Of a stretch of 64,000 nucleotides of DNA, positions 23,224-34,249 are shown piece by piece. The notes under the pieces are model-generated. The model was given only the letters and a program-made list of their open reading frames with translations, was not told the origin of the DNA and ran no database searches. The translations under genes were made by a program, and so were the position numbers. Origin of the DNA: Drechmeria coniospora (lineage: Eukaryota; Ascomycota; Sordariomycetes; Hypocreales; Ophiocordycipitaceae); NCBI RefSeq assembly GCF_001625195.1, contig NC_054390.1, forward strand, positions 10,017,222 through 10,081,221. The letters are read 5' to 3'. The first letter of the stretch is position 1; each line of letters opens with the position of its first letter.

Positions 23224-25395
23224 TTATAGCCCCAATTCCAGCCAGGCTTCATCCCACGTAGCCATCAGAGCTGAATCCACAACACGTTCAACTAGGGGCA
23301 TTATCGCTAGTATCGTCAATAACCGTACGTTTTGCAAGTCACCTTGCTCGTCTACTAATTTGTCGATGCTATTGGCTTCCCCTCGTCGATGCTTTTGTGC
23401 CGGCTCCATCTGCTTTTTCGCTGACTTCTGAGAGAATACCGCTCGTCTCTCTACAGAGGTCGACGCCAGGTCTTCTTTGCTTGCCGTACTTTGAACATTT
23501 CGTTTGATTGCTTCCTCGAGCACTTCTGCTGCCTTTTCTGCTGCAACATCCGCCGACTGTCCAATTACTATTGCCGAAAAGCCTTCTCCAAGGGTTGATG
23601 CTCCAGCAGCTCCAGCAGCCGAAGTTCCGGCGCCTATTGTACCGGTAGAGACTGCTAGGGTTATCAACCCTGAAGCAGCTAGTGTTACTATACTGCCACC
23701 AAGTCCAATAAGAGCCTTGTCCATCCAACTACCGGGAGGTGCTTGGTCGTGGAGTTTCTCGGCCTCACGCACCGTTTCCATTAGCCTTAGCTTTGCATCC
23801 GTTATCGCTTTCTGTTCTGTGCCTAGCCTCTCTTGGGCCTTTTTTGCTTCTTCTTGTGTTTTTGCAGTTTTAAGTTCCTGTCTCTTCATTTCATCTGATA
23901 TCTCGTCCCCAATCCCTTTGACTTCATCCAGTATTTTTTTGAGGTTTTTGTAAAACTCTTGATAAATCGCCACTACCTTGGAAAGAAGTTCAACTTCTCG
24001 TGTTATGGCTGTAGCGATACCCTCTCGAGGTAGCCCTAGCCAGATTATTCTGCTTTTCTCCTGATCCTGAAGCGATGTTTCCGCTTGCATTAGCTTCTCG
24101 CTTAGCATAGCTCGCGACTTTACCATTTGGTTAAGCTTCCCTCTGGCCATATCTGTATAGAGTTCTAGTTTTGTTGTAACCCCTTGGATATTCGAGTTAT
24201 GTATATTCGCTTTATCGTTCAAAACCTGTTGCTTTAGTTTTGTGGCACCTTGCATCCAAGCCGCGCCACGGACTTGGGCAACATTTATTTTGGCGTTAAC
24301 GGTAGATACCCATGCCTCGTCAAATATGGAGCGATCGATATAGGGAGTGTCTTGGACAACTTGACCTACAACCTTGATGAGGCGCGAAATTCTATAGGAT
24401 GCATCAAGAACTTTGTCTATTGCTTCGTTGCCAACTTTTATGGTCCATTCAATTGTTGGTTCAGCTCCCTTCAAAGAATTTTTGTTTTTCGTTTTTTGGT
24501 CGCCGTATGATGATGGATTTTCTAGGGTTTTCATTACTTCGGTAATTGACAATGCCAAGTTTGCAATCTCAGCAGCTGCATTCATAGCGTCCTGAGGGGA
24601 GACAATTAATGGGAAGCCGTGACGCCACTGTACAGGTGACCCGTAGGCCTCCATAAACTCGACGGCGTACTGTAGAGTTTTTGATGGATCGTATTGGCTG
24701 TATCGAGGTTCTCGCCATGCTGGATGATTCACTGGAAACCCAGCAAGTTTTGGATAATCTTCCGTCGCAAAAAATTGATCGTAAAACGGGTTATAGTCCT
24801 TGTTTTCGACGTAAACCCTCTCTGCTTCAGGCGTTTTAACCCCCTGGGCTAGGTATGTATAACCCATGACTTGCGGCCACCGGATGCCTCCAAGGGCCGA
24901 ATACTCATCCTCATGGGCAATATGAATATCCTCCAAAGTCATAAAGTCGGTGAAAAACAACCACTTTCCTAGTGATTTGGGTTGGTGAATGAAATTCGCT
25001 GTTGCGTGGATCCGATAGAGATATCCTGGTTTCGTACCAAGAAAACGTTCGGCTGCGATCTGACTTCTGCTTGTGGATACGTAAAGGGTAGGCTGGCTGA
25101 ATTTCGGCTGAGCGCCTCCACACATATGGTTGTAGAGGCTCGCTGAAGCGCCTCCAGCCATTATGTTTTCCGGAGTACGTTTCAATGTGCCTACAGGTTG
25201 AAAACCCCCATGGGCCTTGACCTCGTCTGGAGAGCGAAAATCGCTGCGGCTAACGATATCGGTGCGAACCGTTTCGCTGGACGATGGCTCTACTGCATCG
25301 CCAGAAATTGGCTCTCCTGGTAGAGTAGCGAATCCAATGCTGGTCCATTGAAAGAGCAAGAGTGCAGTGACAAGAAATGATGAGGAGGGATGCAT
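23224..25395 (-). CDS. Secreted CT/LT-type ADP-ribosyltransferase (enterotoxin A-like) 1
   Basis: Intronless 723-residue frame; the ATG at 25395 is preferred over the in-frame one at 25461 because it places a signal peptide (MHPSSSFLVTALLLFQW) at the N-terminus and is shared with the paralogue at 27323. Residues about 45-230 match the heat-labile enterotoxin A-chain fold: Arg50 in SRSDFRSPDEVKAHGGF, the YVSTS motif at 105-109, a YLYRIHATANF strand, and the E162-D-E164 pair followed by YSALGG, i.e. the E-x-E of arginine-specific transferases. All expected catalytic residues are present. The remaining two thirds are unlike bacterial A chains: helical and coiled-coil (about 380-560), a long Gly/Ala hydrophobic stretch (about 575-625), then a basic/polar tail. 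Such genes are expanded in insect- and nematode-infecting Hypocreales. Target and B-type partner are unknown. Confidence 0.9.
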   Translation of the reverse strand: MHPSSSFLVTALLLFQWTSIGFATLPGEPISGDAVEPSSSETVRTDIVSRSDFRSPDEVKAHGGFQPVGTLKRTPENIMAGGASASLYNHMCGGAQPKFSQPTLYVSTSRSQIAAERFLGTKPGYLYRIHATANFIHQPKSLGKWLFFTDFMTLEDIHIAHEDEYSALGGIRWPQVMGYTYLAQGVKTPEAERVYVENKDYNPFYDQFFATEDYPKLAGFPVNHPAWREPRYSQYDPSKTLQYAVEFMEAYGSPVQWRHGFPLIVSPQDAMNAAAEIANLALSITEVMKTLENPSSYGDQKTKNKNSLKGAEPTIEWTIKVGNEAIDKVLDASYRISRLIKVVGQVVQDTPYIDRSIFDEAWVSTVNAKINVAQVRGAAWMQGATKLKQQVLNDKANIHNSNIQGVTTKLELYTDMARGKLNQMVKSRAMLSEKLMQAETSLQDQEKSRIIWLGLPREGIATAITREVELLSKVVAIYQEFYKNLKKILDEVKGIGDEISDEMKRQELKTAKTQEEAKKAQERLGTEQKAITDAKLRLMETVREAEKLHDQAPPGSWMDKALIGLGGSIVTLAASGLITLAVSTGTIGAGTSAAGAAGASTLGEGFSAIVIGQSADVAAEKAAEVLEEAIKRNVQSTASKEDLASTSVERRAVFSQKSAKKQMEPAQKHRRGEANSIDKLVDEQGDLQNVRLLTILAIMPLVERVVDSALMATWDEAWLELGL

Positions 25396-27322
25396 AACGG
25401 TAGGGTTGAAGTTTAATGTCGGCCTGCTTTGGAAGCTAGTAGGGCTTTGGCAGTATGGCATCTGCGAAAGAGAAGTACCGACGACACGTATATACGTATT
25501 TGCTATATGGAAAGATATGCTTGCCTTGCATCTTGAAAGCTCGTAGCATTCTATTTGTTAACACCAAATCCATCCGGGTTTCGGCAATTTTGCCTCTGTG
25601 GACCCTCAAGTTACAATTTATGTCGTGGGAAAGCCCACATTATAGCAAGTGTACCCATACCTTGCCGTTTGTAGAGTACGATTTAGTATTATGCTGCAAG
25701 CGACGGGATCTTCTTATGTGTTATCTGCTATCCACTTCATCAGCCTTACTCATACTCGCACAGTGGTTGTAGTTAGGCTATGGATTATAAGCATGAATGC
25801 TCGGACGGAGGACGCAGCAGACACAAATAAACAACACAGTTAGATCATATATAATACAGAATGATTCGTATACGTTTATTATATTTGTCATTTCGTATTG
25901 ATGAGGTCGTTGAGCCCCTGCTAGATTTCACATTTGCGTTACGTCGTCTTGACTCACTATGATGCTCGGCTCTCAGCAATACTTTCGTAAGCCATGACCA
26001 GCACCAAACACGTATCGACGGGCTCGGGGGCCAAGGCGAACCCATGGAAAGTCAGGAGGTGTTGTGCACGGTGTGGTGCTCATAGGTGCCCTGTACCTGT
26101 ATGAATCGATTTGGTGTAATACCCTGTACGGAGTAGTATGCGAGATAATAGTCCGCCCCAAGTGCCGTACCAGTAAGCGCATGTATATAGAACGAGCATG
26201 TAAGGTAGCGATACCAATAGCAGTACTTACTGGTTACAACAAGAAGGGCGTTAAAGGCCGGCCGTTGACACCTGCTTTTCGTCATGCATCTGCCATTGAC
26301 CAGGAGAGCTCGTACCCGTACGGCCTGGCCTATCCGCATGTACTGTACATAAATGTATAAGTTGGTTATAAGTATACCTGACTTTAGATGGAAAATACGA
26401 GTACAGTAGTAATAATACGACTGTTACTAATTCACCATCCAAGTGTACTGGAGTACCCATAGACCAGGATATCGCTAGCGTACCAACCTATATAGTCCTA
26501 CGATCCTTCGCTGGGCTGGTTCTTTAACCGAATGAGGAAGATTAGACGAGGGAGCTGTTGCCCTTAACATTTAGTAAATCGTTGCACCATATATAGGGGA
26601 TCCAATAGACGCACGGGTACCAGTGCATCCAAGTAATGTAATAATAACATTACCTAAGCGCTATTTACTACTAAACGCGTCGCGCGCACAACCATGGTAC
26701 GCGTTACGTAAACAACATTACCATTATTACCATTACACCATCGGCTAGGGCGTTGCTAGCGAAAGGTAATGCGAGACGACTAAAACTGTCAGAAGTTTGG
26801 TAATAAAATTACAATAACTTCTGTTACCGTTAAACGGATTGGAGATACGAATGTATGGGGATTGAATCTTCGTTTATTATTCTTCCTTGTCGTTGTCCTC
26901 CTAATTTTAGGTCGGGGCAAGGCAGGTTATATACAATTATTCTAGTTACACCTGTACTTAAAGACCGAATTCCTTGTTTCATTTCAACTTGGGCATCGGC
27001 TGCTTATCCTACAAACAGTCTCTGACGGTTGGTTGTTGCACCGGTGTAGCTGAACGGTATTGGTATTTCTATTGTTGAATATTGCTACATTCTTATTGCA
27101 TTATCTTCTGTTGATGGCTGGCTATTGCGACTTTTGTTAGCCTCTATGGCTGGTAAGCTGAACGATGTGACTGGTAGTGTATTATCCACCACACTACTTT
27201 TAATGAATCACTACAGTAAGTATATTGAGTGTGAATTCATAATTACTAGGTATACTGTGCAACAGCCAATCTTCTGACAGGTAGTATATCCACATCCTGT
27301 GTAATAGCCGATCTTCTGACAG
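25396..27322. other. Intergenic region between the two enterotoxin-like genes
   Basis: Promoter of gene 1 (minus strand) and 3' flank of gene 2. AT-rich, with GTACGGAGTA-type motifs (e.g. near 26125). Short open frames are present but none has recognisable content. Confidence 0.5.
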
Positions 27323-29437
27323 TTATAGACTAAATTCACGGTAAGCTTCATCCAAAGTGTCCATCAAAGCCGATTGCAAAATTCGCTCAACCATAGGCGT
27401 TATCGCTAGCGCCATTAATTGCCGTAGGTTGTGAGAGATATCTTGACCTCCGACCAACGTATCGATACTGTTCGGCTTGACGACTTCTCGTCGATGCTGC
27501 CGTGCTGGCTCGCGAACCAGTTGCTGTGCTGAGCTTTGAGAAATTACTGGCTCCCTATGGACTGAGTGCACTATCGGGTTGTTATCAGCAGCCACCTGGA
27601 TGGTATCTTGCACCAAGGTGCGCTGGAAGACTTTGGCCGCCTCCGATGACACAACTGTGGCCGACTGTTGAACTACCACCGCGGACAATACTTCTCCCAA
27701 GGTAGCTGAAGTTCCGCCTATTGCACCAGTAGCCACCGCAGTCGTAGTTAAGCCTGCGGCAGTAAGTGTTAACACGGTAGCGCCGAGCCCAACAAGCGCT
27801 GTCTCGAACCAAGTGCCAGATGCCGCTTGGCCATCGAGTTTCTCCGCCTCGCGTATTGTATCCATCTGCCTCATTTTCGCATCCACAATTGCCTTCTGCT
27901 CAATCGACATCCTCTCCTGGACCTTCTGTGCCTCCTCTTTTGTTCTTGCCGCTTCCATTTCCTGCTTTTTAATCTCGTCCAGTACCTGGTCTGCAATTTC
28001 TTTAATTTCATCTTTTGTTTCCTTGAGACTCTTGTACTGCTGTTGATAATGTGGGATGACCTTGGAAAGGACATCGACTTCTCGTTGTATAGCTGCTGAC
28101 TTTGCCTCGCGTAATCCCATCCCGATGGTGCTCGTTACCTCTTGAACCTGAACCGAATCTTCTTTATGCTCTAGTGCAACGCTTAGTCTGGCTCTCGACT
28201 TTATCTTCTGGTTAAGCTTCCCCCTTGCCATATCAGCGTAGAGCTCCACCATAGTAGCAGCCTGCTGTATATTCGGCGTCAACAATTTTTCTTTATCATA
28301 CGAAACCTGTTGCTTTAGCTTCTTAGCAACTGCCGTCCAGGTTACCCCATGCACTCTGGCTACAGTTTCTCTGGCGTCGCTAGCAGAATTCCATGCATCG
28401 TGGTAGACAGCGGGCTCGAGATAAGGGCAATCTTCGACCATTTGCGCCACGACTCGCAGATGGCCCGTAATCCTGTAAGATGCGTCCAGAACTTTTGAGA
28501 TGGCTTCGTTACCATGTTTCAAGGCAGCCTTGGCTGCCTCAGAGGCTTCATTGCCCGTCTGCGGATCGCCAGCCATCAACACATGTTCCAAGTCTTTCAA
28601 GACTTGCGTTATTTCCAGAGCCTCCTTTGAAACCTCAGCAGCTTCTAGGGTAGCGTGCTGGGGAGAACCCATTAATGGGACTCTATGACGCCATCGTACA
28701 CTTGCACCATTTGCATCCATGAATTCCATGGCATACTCCAATGCTTTTTTGGCATCAAACTGGTTGAATGGGTGTTCATGTGCTCCTGGATGCTGTTGGG
28801 GGAAAGCTGCCAGCTTCGGGTACGACTCTGTGGCGGTTTCCATATCAAAACTCGCGTTATAGTCCTCGTTTTCCACATATTCTCTTTCCGCTTCTGGAGT
28901 ATTCGCCCCTTGAGGTAGAAATGTCCAACCCATTACTCTATCCCAAGGGATACCGAAGGGAGCCGAGTACTCCTGCTGATATGCTACATCATCAATTATC
29001 ATCTCTGCTCCGTGGAAAATCTTGTACCAATTTCCAAGCGACTTGACTAGACCGACAAAAGTCGGCCCTGCATGTATGCGATAAAGATATCCCGGCTTTA
29101 GATGAAGGTATCCCTCAGATACCGTCTGGACCTTTGACGTCGAAACGTAAATGGTGTTTCTGGGTTCCTTAATGGAGCGAGGTAAAAATCCTCTACTCAT
29201 GTGGAGAAAAAGACTCGCTGAATCGCCATTAGCCATCATATTCTTTGAATATGGCCCTATGATGCCTAGAGCTTGAAAACCACCATCGGCCTTGACATCT
29301 TTAGGCGAGCGAGAATCGCCGCGGAAAACGATTTTGGTGACTTCTGTATCGCTTGTAGGCGGCTCGATAGAAGTAACAAGATTTGCCCATTGAAAGAGCA
29401 GCAGCGCAAAGAGTAATAATGACGACTCGGGATGCAT
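27323..29437 (-). CDS. Secreted CT/LT-type ADP-ribosyltransferase-like protein 2 (altered catalytic motif)
   Basis: Intronless 704-residue frame, start at 29437 chosen for the signal peptide (MHPESSLLLFALLLFQW); an in-frame ATG at 29503 would bury it. A clear paralogue of the 23224 gene along its whole length, including the helical C-terminal two thirds and final ~40 residues. ADP-ribosyltransferase features: Arg39 in VFRGDSRSPKDV, YVSTS at 97-101, GYLYRIHAG, and a Q154-Q-E156-YSA segment. The first Glu of the usual E-x-E is Gln here (CAG CAG GAG on the coding strand), so arginine-directed activity may be lost or changed; Q-x-E is the arrangement in C3-like, asparagine-directed enzymes. It may be active with another specificity or catalytically dead. 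Tandem, same-strand duplication with the neighbour. Confidence 0.88.
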   Translation of the reverse strand: MHPESSLLLFALLLFQWANLVTSIEPPTSDTEVTKIVFRGDSRSPKDVKADGGFQALGIIGPYSKNMMANGDSASLFLHMSRGFLPRSIKEPRNTIYVSTSKVQTVSEGYLHLKPGYLYRIHAGPTFVGLVKSLGNWYKIFHGAEMIIDDVAYQQEYSAPFGIPWDRVMGWTFLPQGANTPEAEREYVENEDYNASFDMETATESYPKLAAFPQQHPGAHEHPFNQFDAKKALEYAMEFMDANGASVRWRHRVPLMGSPQHATLEAAEVSKEALEITQVLKDLEHVLMAGDPQTGNEASEAAKAALKHGNEAISKVLDASYRITGHLRVVAQMVEDCPYLEPAVYHDAWNSASDARETVARVHGVTWTAVAKKLKQQVSYDKEKLLTPNIQQAATMVELYADMARGKLNQKIKSRARLSVALEHKEDSVQVQEVTSTIGMGLREAKSAAIQREVDVLSKVIPHYQQQYKSLKETKDEIKEIADQVLDEIKKQEMEAARTKEEAQKVQERMSIEQKAIVDAKMRQMDTIREAEKLDGQAASGTWFETALVGLGATVLTLTAAGLTTTAVATGAIGGTSATLGEVLSAVVVQQSATVVSSEAAKVFQRTLVQDTIQVAADNNPIVHSVHREPVISQSSAQQLVREPARQHRREVVKPNSIDTLVGGQDISHNLRQLMALAITPMVERILQSALMDTLDEAYREFSL

Positions 29438-32400
29438 TGCGGCAACCGATAGACCCTGGCCTGCCTGCCTTGAATGCGGTGTAAGTAGATGAGGGGGCGG
29501 CAAATGCCGTAGGATATCAGCAAGTGTAACGACCGGGTCGACGAATATTTGCTACGCCCGAGAGAGGATGAGGCGGCGTACAGCATACTATACTTGAATA
29601 TTCTCGCTGGGCTTTTTATCTATTGGACTCCAAGCAATAGCCCACTGCAAATATATGTTCAAATACAAGTACATGTACTTAGTGTCTGTGTTTTGCAGAA
29701 CCCCGCCGGTTTACCCTATCGCATTACATATACTAGCAGGGTATATTAATGGTTCAAGTCCATTACGTACATGCACGAAGTCATGAGTTTAAAGACGTAA
29801 TTGTATATGTACATGTACTGTAAAGTAATGTATACGTTTGGCTCTTGTTCCGATTGAATTACTCACAGAATGCGGAGGCCTGGCAAAACAGTTCCATACT
29901 TGCAGGAATACAAGCACTGTACATATAAGGCGACTGTATTAGTATGGGTTATTATAAGACGTAATTGATCCTGCAAGTTGCCTGTTATGCATGTAGTTGT
30001 ACGGAGTACTCGCGTAGTTGTACTGTACTGGAGGCAAAATATTAGATACTGGAGCGTAGTAGGGCATGTTTTATGGGTCACATATACATACTTTCGCTAG
30101 CCTTTGTACTCCGTACGTACCTTCCGCGAAATTTTTCAATAATTAATGCATGCATGCATTTTACATCTAACCAATCATATTGCATCAAGCACATAACAGC
30201 AGCAATAATATTGATTGTGCATAATATTGAAAGAATGAGGATAACTTACGTAAATGCGCTAACTAGGGTTACAAAAATAAACATTGACTACAATAGATGC
30301 TCGAAGTGAAATTATTTGCGGTTCATAGAAACGAGTTATACAGTACTTATTAGGCTCTGGAGCAGCCTTTCCTGTTTCTAGATAATTTTTCTTCTGTTGA
30401 GCAGTACCCAGTTCGAGCTGCGGTGTTTTTGGTACATGGCCCACCTTGAACATTTACCAAATGGCACAGTGTACTTATGGACGCGTCATAAATATGAATG
30501 CATTATGATTATTAATTACATACGAGCAATACTATTCACATTGCAAGACATCCTTGCACCCTACTTTGTTATAGTCAATCAGGTGCTGTCAACGCCGCCA
30601 TACCAAAAGAGAGTTGCAAGCATGGCCCGCCGCAGTAGGTATGCGTTAATCAATCGAGTAATGCTACCTGGCTGGCTCATAATAGTGCCCATAGCGTCAA
30701 CAGCGGCGTAGAAGGTCGTGATATGTACTCCGTATAGGAAGGAAGGTCGCAGGAGCTAGCCTAATTTGCTACCTGTATTGCGTTAGATGTACAGTACTCC
30801 GTACTGACTCTGTGCATACCCAGGAGCATACTCATGACCACTATGCATACAGATGGATCAATGGATAGGCAAGGGTAATGCACCTTTACTTACTCCGTAC
30901 TGTAAGTACAACTACTTGCCGTACGTAGGAGGAAATGGACTATAGCAATGTACCGGTATGGCAACAACTATGAGCGGTACGGAGCTGTAGTTGAATGTAC
31001 TTGGTGCTAATATTCGCAACGCAACAAATCAATATCCGAAAAGGCATCCACCGCCGTATTTCGTTACCTAAACCCACCTGGATTACCCAGCGCGCTATAT
31101 GATGCAAATTGTGTGTGCAGGGATAGCATAGGCTGCAGCCAGGGGATTAGTAAGTTACCTGTGTTACGTAATCTTACGCCCACCCAGCTTTGGCTGTAGT
31201 CACAGTCATTCCTGTTCTATCCGTACATATACAACACAACACGTAAGTATGTCCAACGCTAGTTTTGCAGCCATTCGACTCCACAATCATAACTTTGTTC
31301 TTGTTAGCATATCAGGCTAATGTAAGGAATGTCGCTGTAAGTAAATTTTACTGCACCTGACGAATGCCAAGTAACTGCTGCACCAACAAATGGTAATCTT
31401 AGTTTTGATATTCACTATCGCCACGTTTCGTCATTTTCGACGACCTGTTCGACCTTATATCCGAGTTCCGGCTACACAATGGTGCTGTAGGTGTGCTCAT
31501 TACAGGATCCGTCAGTCTTCCTACTTAACCGTCCAATACGACTAGGCCGAAGCGAGTGCCTGAAAATGCATGCATTCGCAAGCCCTAAGTACATGTACTT
31601 TTACAGTATATGCATACTTACTGTACATGTACGTGCAAGTAAGTAAGTACTTACAGAGTATTACTGTACTTTAAGTACAGACGTTAGATTGCCCCATCAA
31701 GGTGTTAACATCAGCCACTAAGTAATAAGCTAACTACTGTAGAACACATCTACTCAGTACTTACTTAGTTGCAAGTACATATATTTACAACTACACTACG
31801 TCGCTTAGGCGGCACGGAATGGATGAAATCAATTCAGCGGGGGATATGTACTTACAGTATGTCTGCTAAAACCATTTTTTGCGTTGTAAATAGTCATAAT
31901 ACTTTACACCCATGTAATAATAGCGTGATGACAGTCACAAGGGTGCAAACAAGGGTATAGGGATCGCATTATTGTTACTAGCGTGTACGGAGTAGTAACA
32001 GCATAAGTACTTGTACATGTACAACTAGGTGTACTTGTAAGTGCATGTGCGGAGGACAGTGCCTATTACTTTTGCCCAACCGCTTTGGCGCTCTGAATTT
32101 AATCATGGAATAGGAAGGGGCCCTAACGGAAAATATGTTAGCGGGAGGCAGTGGGATTCGGTACGCTACCAGGAATTACCCTCATTACTCAGGGAAGGGT
32201 CTCAGAACAAGGCACTAACGAGTATTACTTGTGGAGCATTTACTTCTGTTAAGCATCGGTACATTATTGCCGTAGTCGTATACGGAGTACAATTATACTT
32301 AACCGAAATGGCAGCAGATACAAGTAAGTGTCGTCCATTGTTTGACGAAGTACAAATCCTAACCCCGTATAGATGGATTGCAAGTGGCCATCGACCATTA

Positions 32401-32713
32401 AAGCACACAAAGCTGTACTGTACGGAGCAAATGTACTCGTAATGTATACTACAGTGTACATGAACATGAAAGTCTTTTCCGTTGCGGAGTATATTATCCC
32501 GTAATATTAATGGGTTATAGTGAAACGAGTACTCCATGTACAGTAAATACCTTGCCACAGGCAACCATGGTTATTACGTGTATGCCATACTTGTACAGTC
32601 CCAGCGTAGGCAGAACCGCGTTCAAAAAAAATAAATACTCGCCACAATCGTTACCTGTTCGCTGCGTACAAGTACGTCTAGTGGATTATTGGACTTGTAT
32701 TGTATCGGACAAA
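29438..32713. other. 3.3-kb intergenic region, divergent promoters
   Basis: Lies between the divergently oriented ART-like gene 2 and the Cys-rich gene. Rich in GTAC-based words: GTACATGTAC palindromes (near 29805, 31590, 31625, 32010) and TACTCCGTAC / GTACGGAGTA motifs (near 30001, 30108, 30726, 30795, 30895, 31984, 32281, 32412). Open frames up to 133 codons exist but carry no recognised domain. Confidence 0.5.
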
Positions 32714-34249
32714 ATGCACTCGTCTCCGTTTCGCCCGGCCTGTCTAGCTCTGGCCCTCCTTGCCTGCATTCTTCCTACGTTCGCCAAGGTAGTTCATGCC
32801 CCATACCGTCGAGAGACAAGAGAAGCACTAACATATCTACCAAAGTCAAAAAAACCATGGCAGATTGGACGGAATCTCTGCTACGACTGGACCGAAGCCT
32901 GCGCCGGAACGGACCTTTGGTGCGGGACTTATTATCACGACTTGGACGAGAACAAATATGCAAGCCAGGACGACTGCTTCCGTGATCGCCAGGAAAGGCC
33001 AAAAGGAGTATATGATGACTGGGCTCAGCCCAACACAGATTGCGTTGCGTCGAGCGAATTTTGCGTTGGAACTGATGAAGTATGCGGCCGCATCGTTAAC
33101 ATAACTATCCGGAGTGCCTGCTTTCACGCTCGAGAAAAGGGCCCTTGGCTTGCACCCAATTCCCCCCAGTGCCCCGGTGCGGGCGTCGATGTTGAAGCCT
33201 GTGTCGGTACAGATGCATGGTGTAGATCTCGCGCAAAGATATATGGATCCGTTTCGGCTTGTCTTGAGCGGAGAGAGGCCCGTCCATCTAATCAACCTCC
33301 CCAAATGCCTTGGCTTCCTGGCGACAGATCCAAATGCCATGGAGATGGTACCTCGGAGAGGTGCTTGGGAACAGCCGAATTTTGCGACATGTCCGCTACG
33401 GCGAACGTGACCAAGGGGTTGCATCCGGATGACGTGCCTATCTTTCTCAGTCTGAAGCAACAAAAAACAAGCGGAGGAACGAGCCAAATAGTGGAAGCAG
33501 CCCTGAAGCACTACTACCAACAAGTACGTGAGTGCTTGGCTGCCCGAGACCTCCGTCCCTTTTCTATCATCTACTCCTCACGCTGTAACGGCGAAGGACA
33601 TACCGAGGATTGCATGGGATCCAAGGCATGGTGTTCGCGTCCAGAGTCGATTAAGCTGCATGGATCGCAAGAACAGTGCCTAAATCAAAGACAACGGAGT
33701 CCTAGAAAGCTCTCCAACTGGCAATTCCCTGCGGCAAAAAACCAAACATGTATATCTGCAAATGAAGCTTGCGAGGGATCGGAGCTGGTCTGCATGAAAG
33801 GTGTACCTTTTTCCCAGAGAGCAGAGTGCCTTGCGGCCCGAACTATGCCTCTGTGGATGTGGCCGAGCTCACTAGATCAATTCCCAGATGCTGAGGTACA
33901 AGAATCTGTGAACGGCTCCGACTGGTGGTGCCATAATCGCTACGGCTGGATGAACTATGTCGATGAGATCGAGTGCTTCGAGACGCGTGGCTTGCAGGTT
34001 CGCAACTTTTCAGATGCCCTCTTTAAGGTGGTAAGGCAGAGTATGCGAGATACAATACGGGAAATGAGCATTAAGTTGGCTAGAAACGCAGCCCTCCACG
34101 AACTAATAACTAACCAAGCATCAGCTGGGGATGCTATGAATGCTACAAAGGCAGAAGTTCGCTTGTTTTTGAAGCAAACGCTAATTAATGTTAAAGATGT
34201 TATTCCTAAGTCAGTCCAGGTTGCATTAGAGCATATTAGCCAGCCCTAG
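32714..34249 (+). CDS. Secreted protein with seven Cys-rich repeats (C-x6-C core)
   Basis: Intronless; 511 residues from the ATG at 32714, chosen because it starts a signal peptide (MHSSPFRPACLALALLAC, cleavage near 24). The mature part contains seven repeats of about 45-80 residues. Each core is Cys-x-Gly-(Thr/Ser)-x3-Cys, preceded by a Cys 6-9 residues earlier and followed by another Cys 11-17 residues later (49 in repeat 4, which has an insert) and then Arg. Cysteine sets: 56/63/70/88, 110/117/124/136, 153/163/170/183, 208/217/224/274, 291/300/307/322, 346/353/360/372; a degenerate seventh keeps only 406/421. The spacing C-x6-C is exact in six repeats, suggesting a disulphide module. The last ~80 residues are helical and cysteine-free. 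The family is not recognised. Location beside two toxin-like genes suggests an effector, perhaps a binding or adhesion component; that is inference. Confidence 0.85.
   Translation: MHSSPFRPACLALALLACILPTFAKVVHAPYRRETREALTYLPKSKKPWQIGRNLCYDWTEACAGTDLWCGTYYHDLDENKYASQDDCFRDRQERPKGVYDDWAQPNTDCVASSEFCVGTDEVCGRIVNITIRSACFHAREKGPWLAPNSPQCPGAGVDVEACVGTDAWCRSRAKIYGSVSACLERREARPSNQPPQMPWLPGDRSKCHGDGTSERCLGTAEFCDMSATANVTKGLHPDDVPIFLSLKQQKTSGGTSQIVEAALKHYYQQVRECLAARDLRPFSIIYSSRCNGEGHTEDCMGSKAWCSRPESIKLHGSQEQCLNQRQRSPRKLSNWQFPAAKNQTCISANEACEGSELVCMKGVPFSQRAECLAARTMPLWMWPSSLDQFPDAEVQESVNGSDWWCHNRYGWMNYVDEIECFETRGLQVRNFSDALFKVVRQSMRDTIREMSIKLARNAALHELITNQASAGDAMNATKAEVRLFLKQTLINVKDVIPKSVQVALEHISQP

Noticed and set aside
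25396..25461. Upstream start for enterotoxin-like gene 1 (and the equivalent 29438-29503 for gene 2)
   Set aside because: The 22-residue extensions are not similar between the paralogues, whereas similarity and signal peptides begin at the internal Met.
29690..29775. Possible tRNA (GGTTCAAGTCC T-loop-like sequence near 29752)
   Set aside because: A 5-bp T-stem can be drawn, but no acceptor stem, D-arm or anticodon arm fits upstream.
30397..30711. 104-codon plus-strand frame with a hydrophobic segment
   Set aside because: Non-ATG start as called, no recognisable content, AT-rich spacer.
32041..32442. 133-codon plus-strand frame upstream of the Cys-rich gene
   Set aside because: No domain, signal peptide or coding bias evident; within a spacer full of GTAC motifs.
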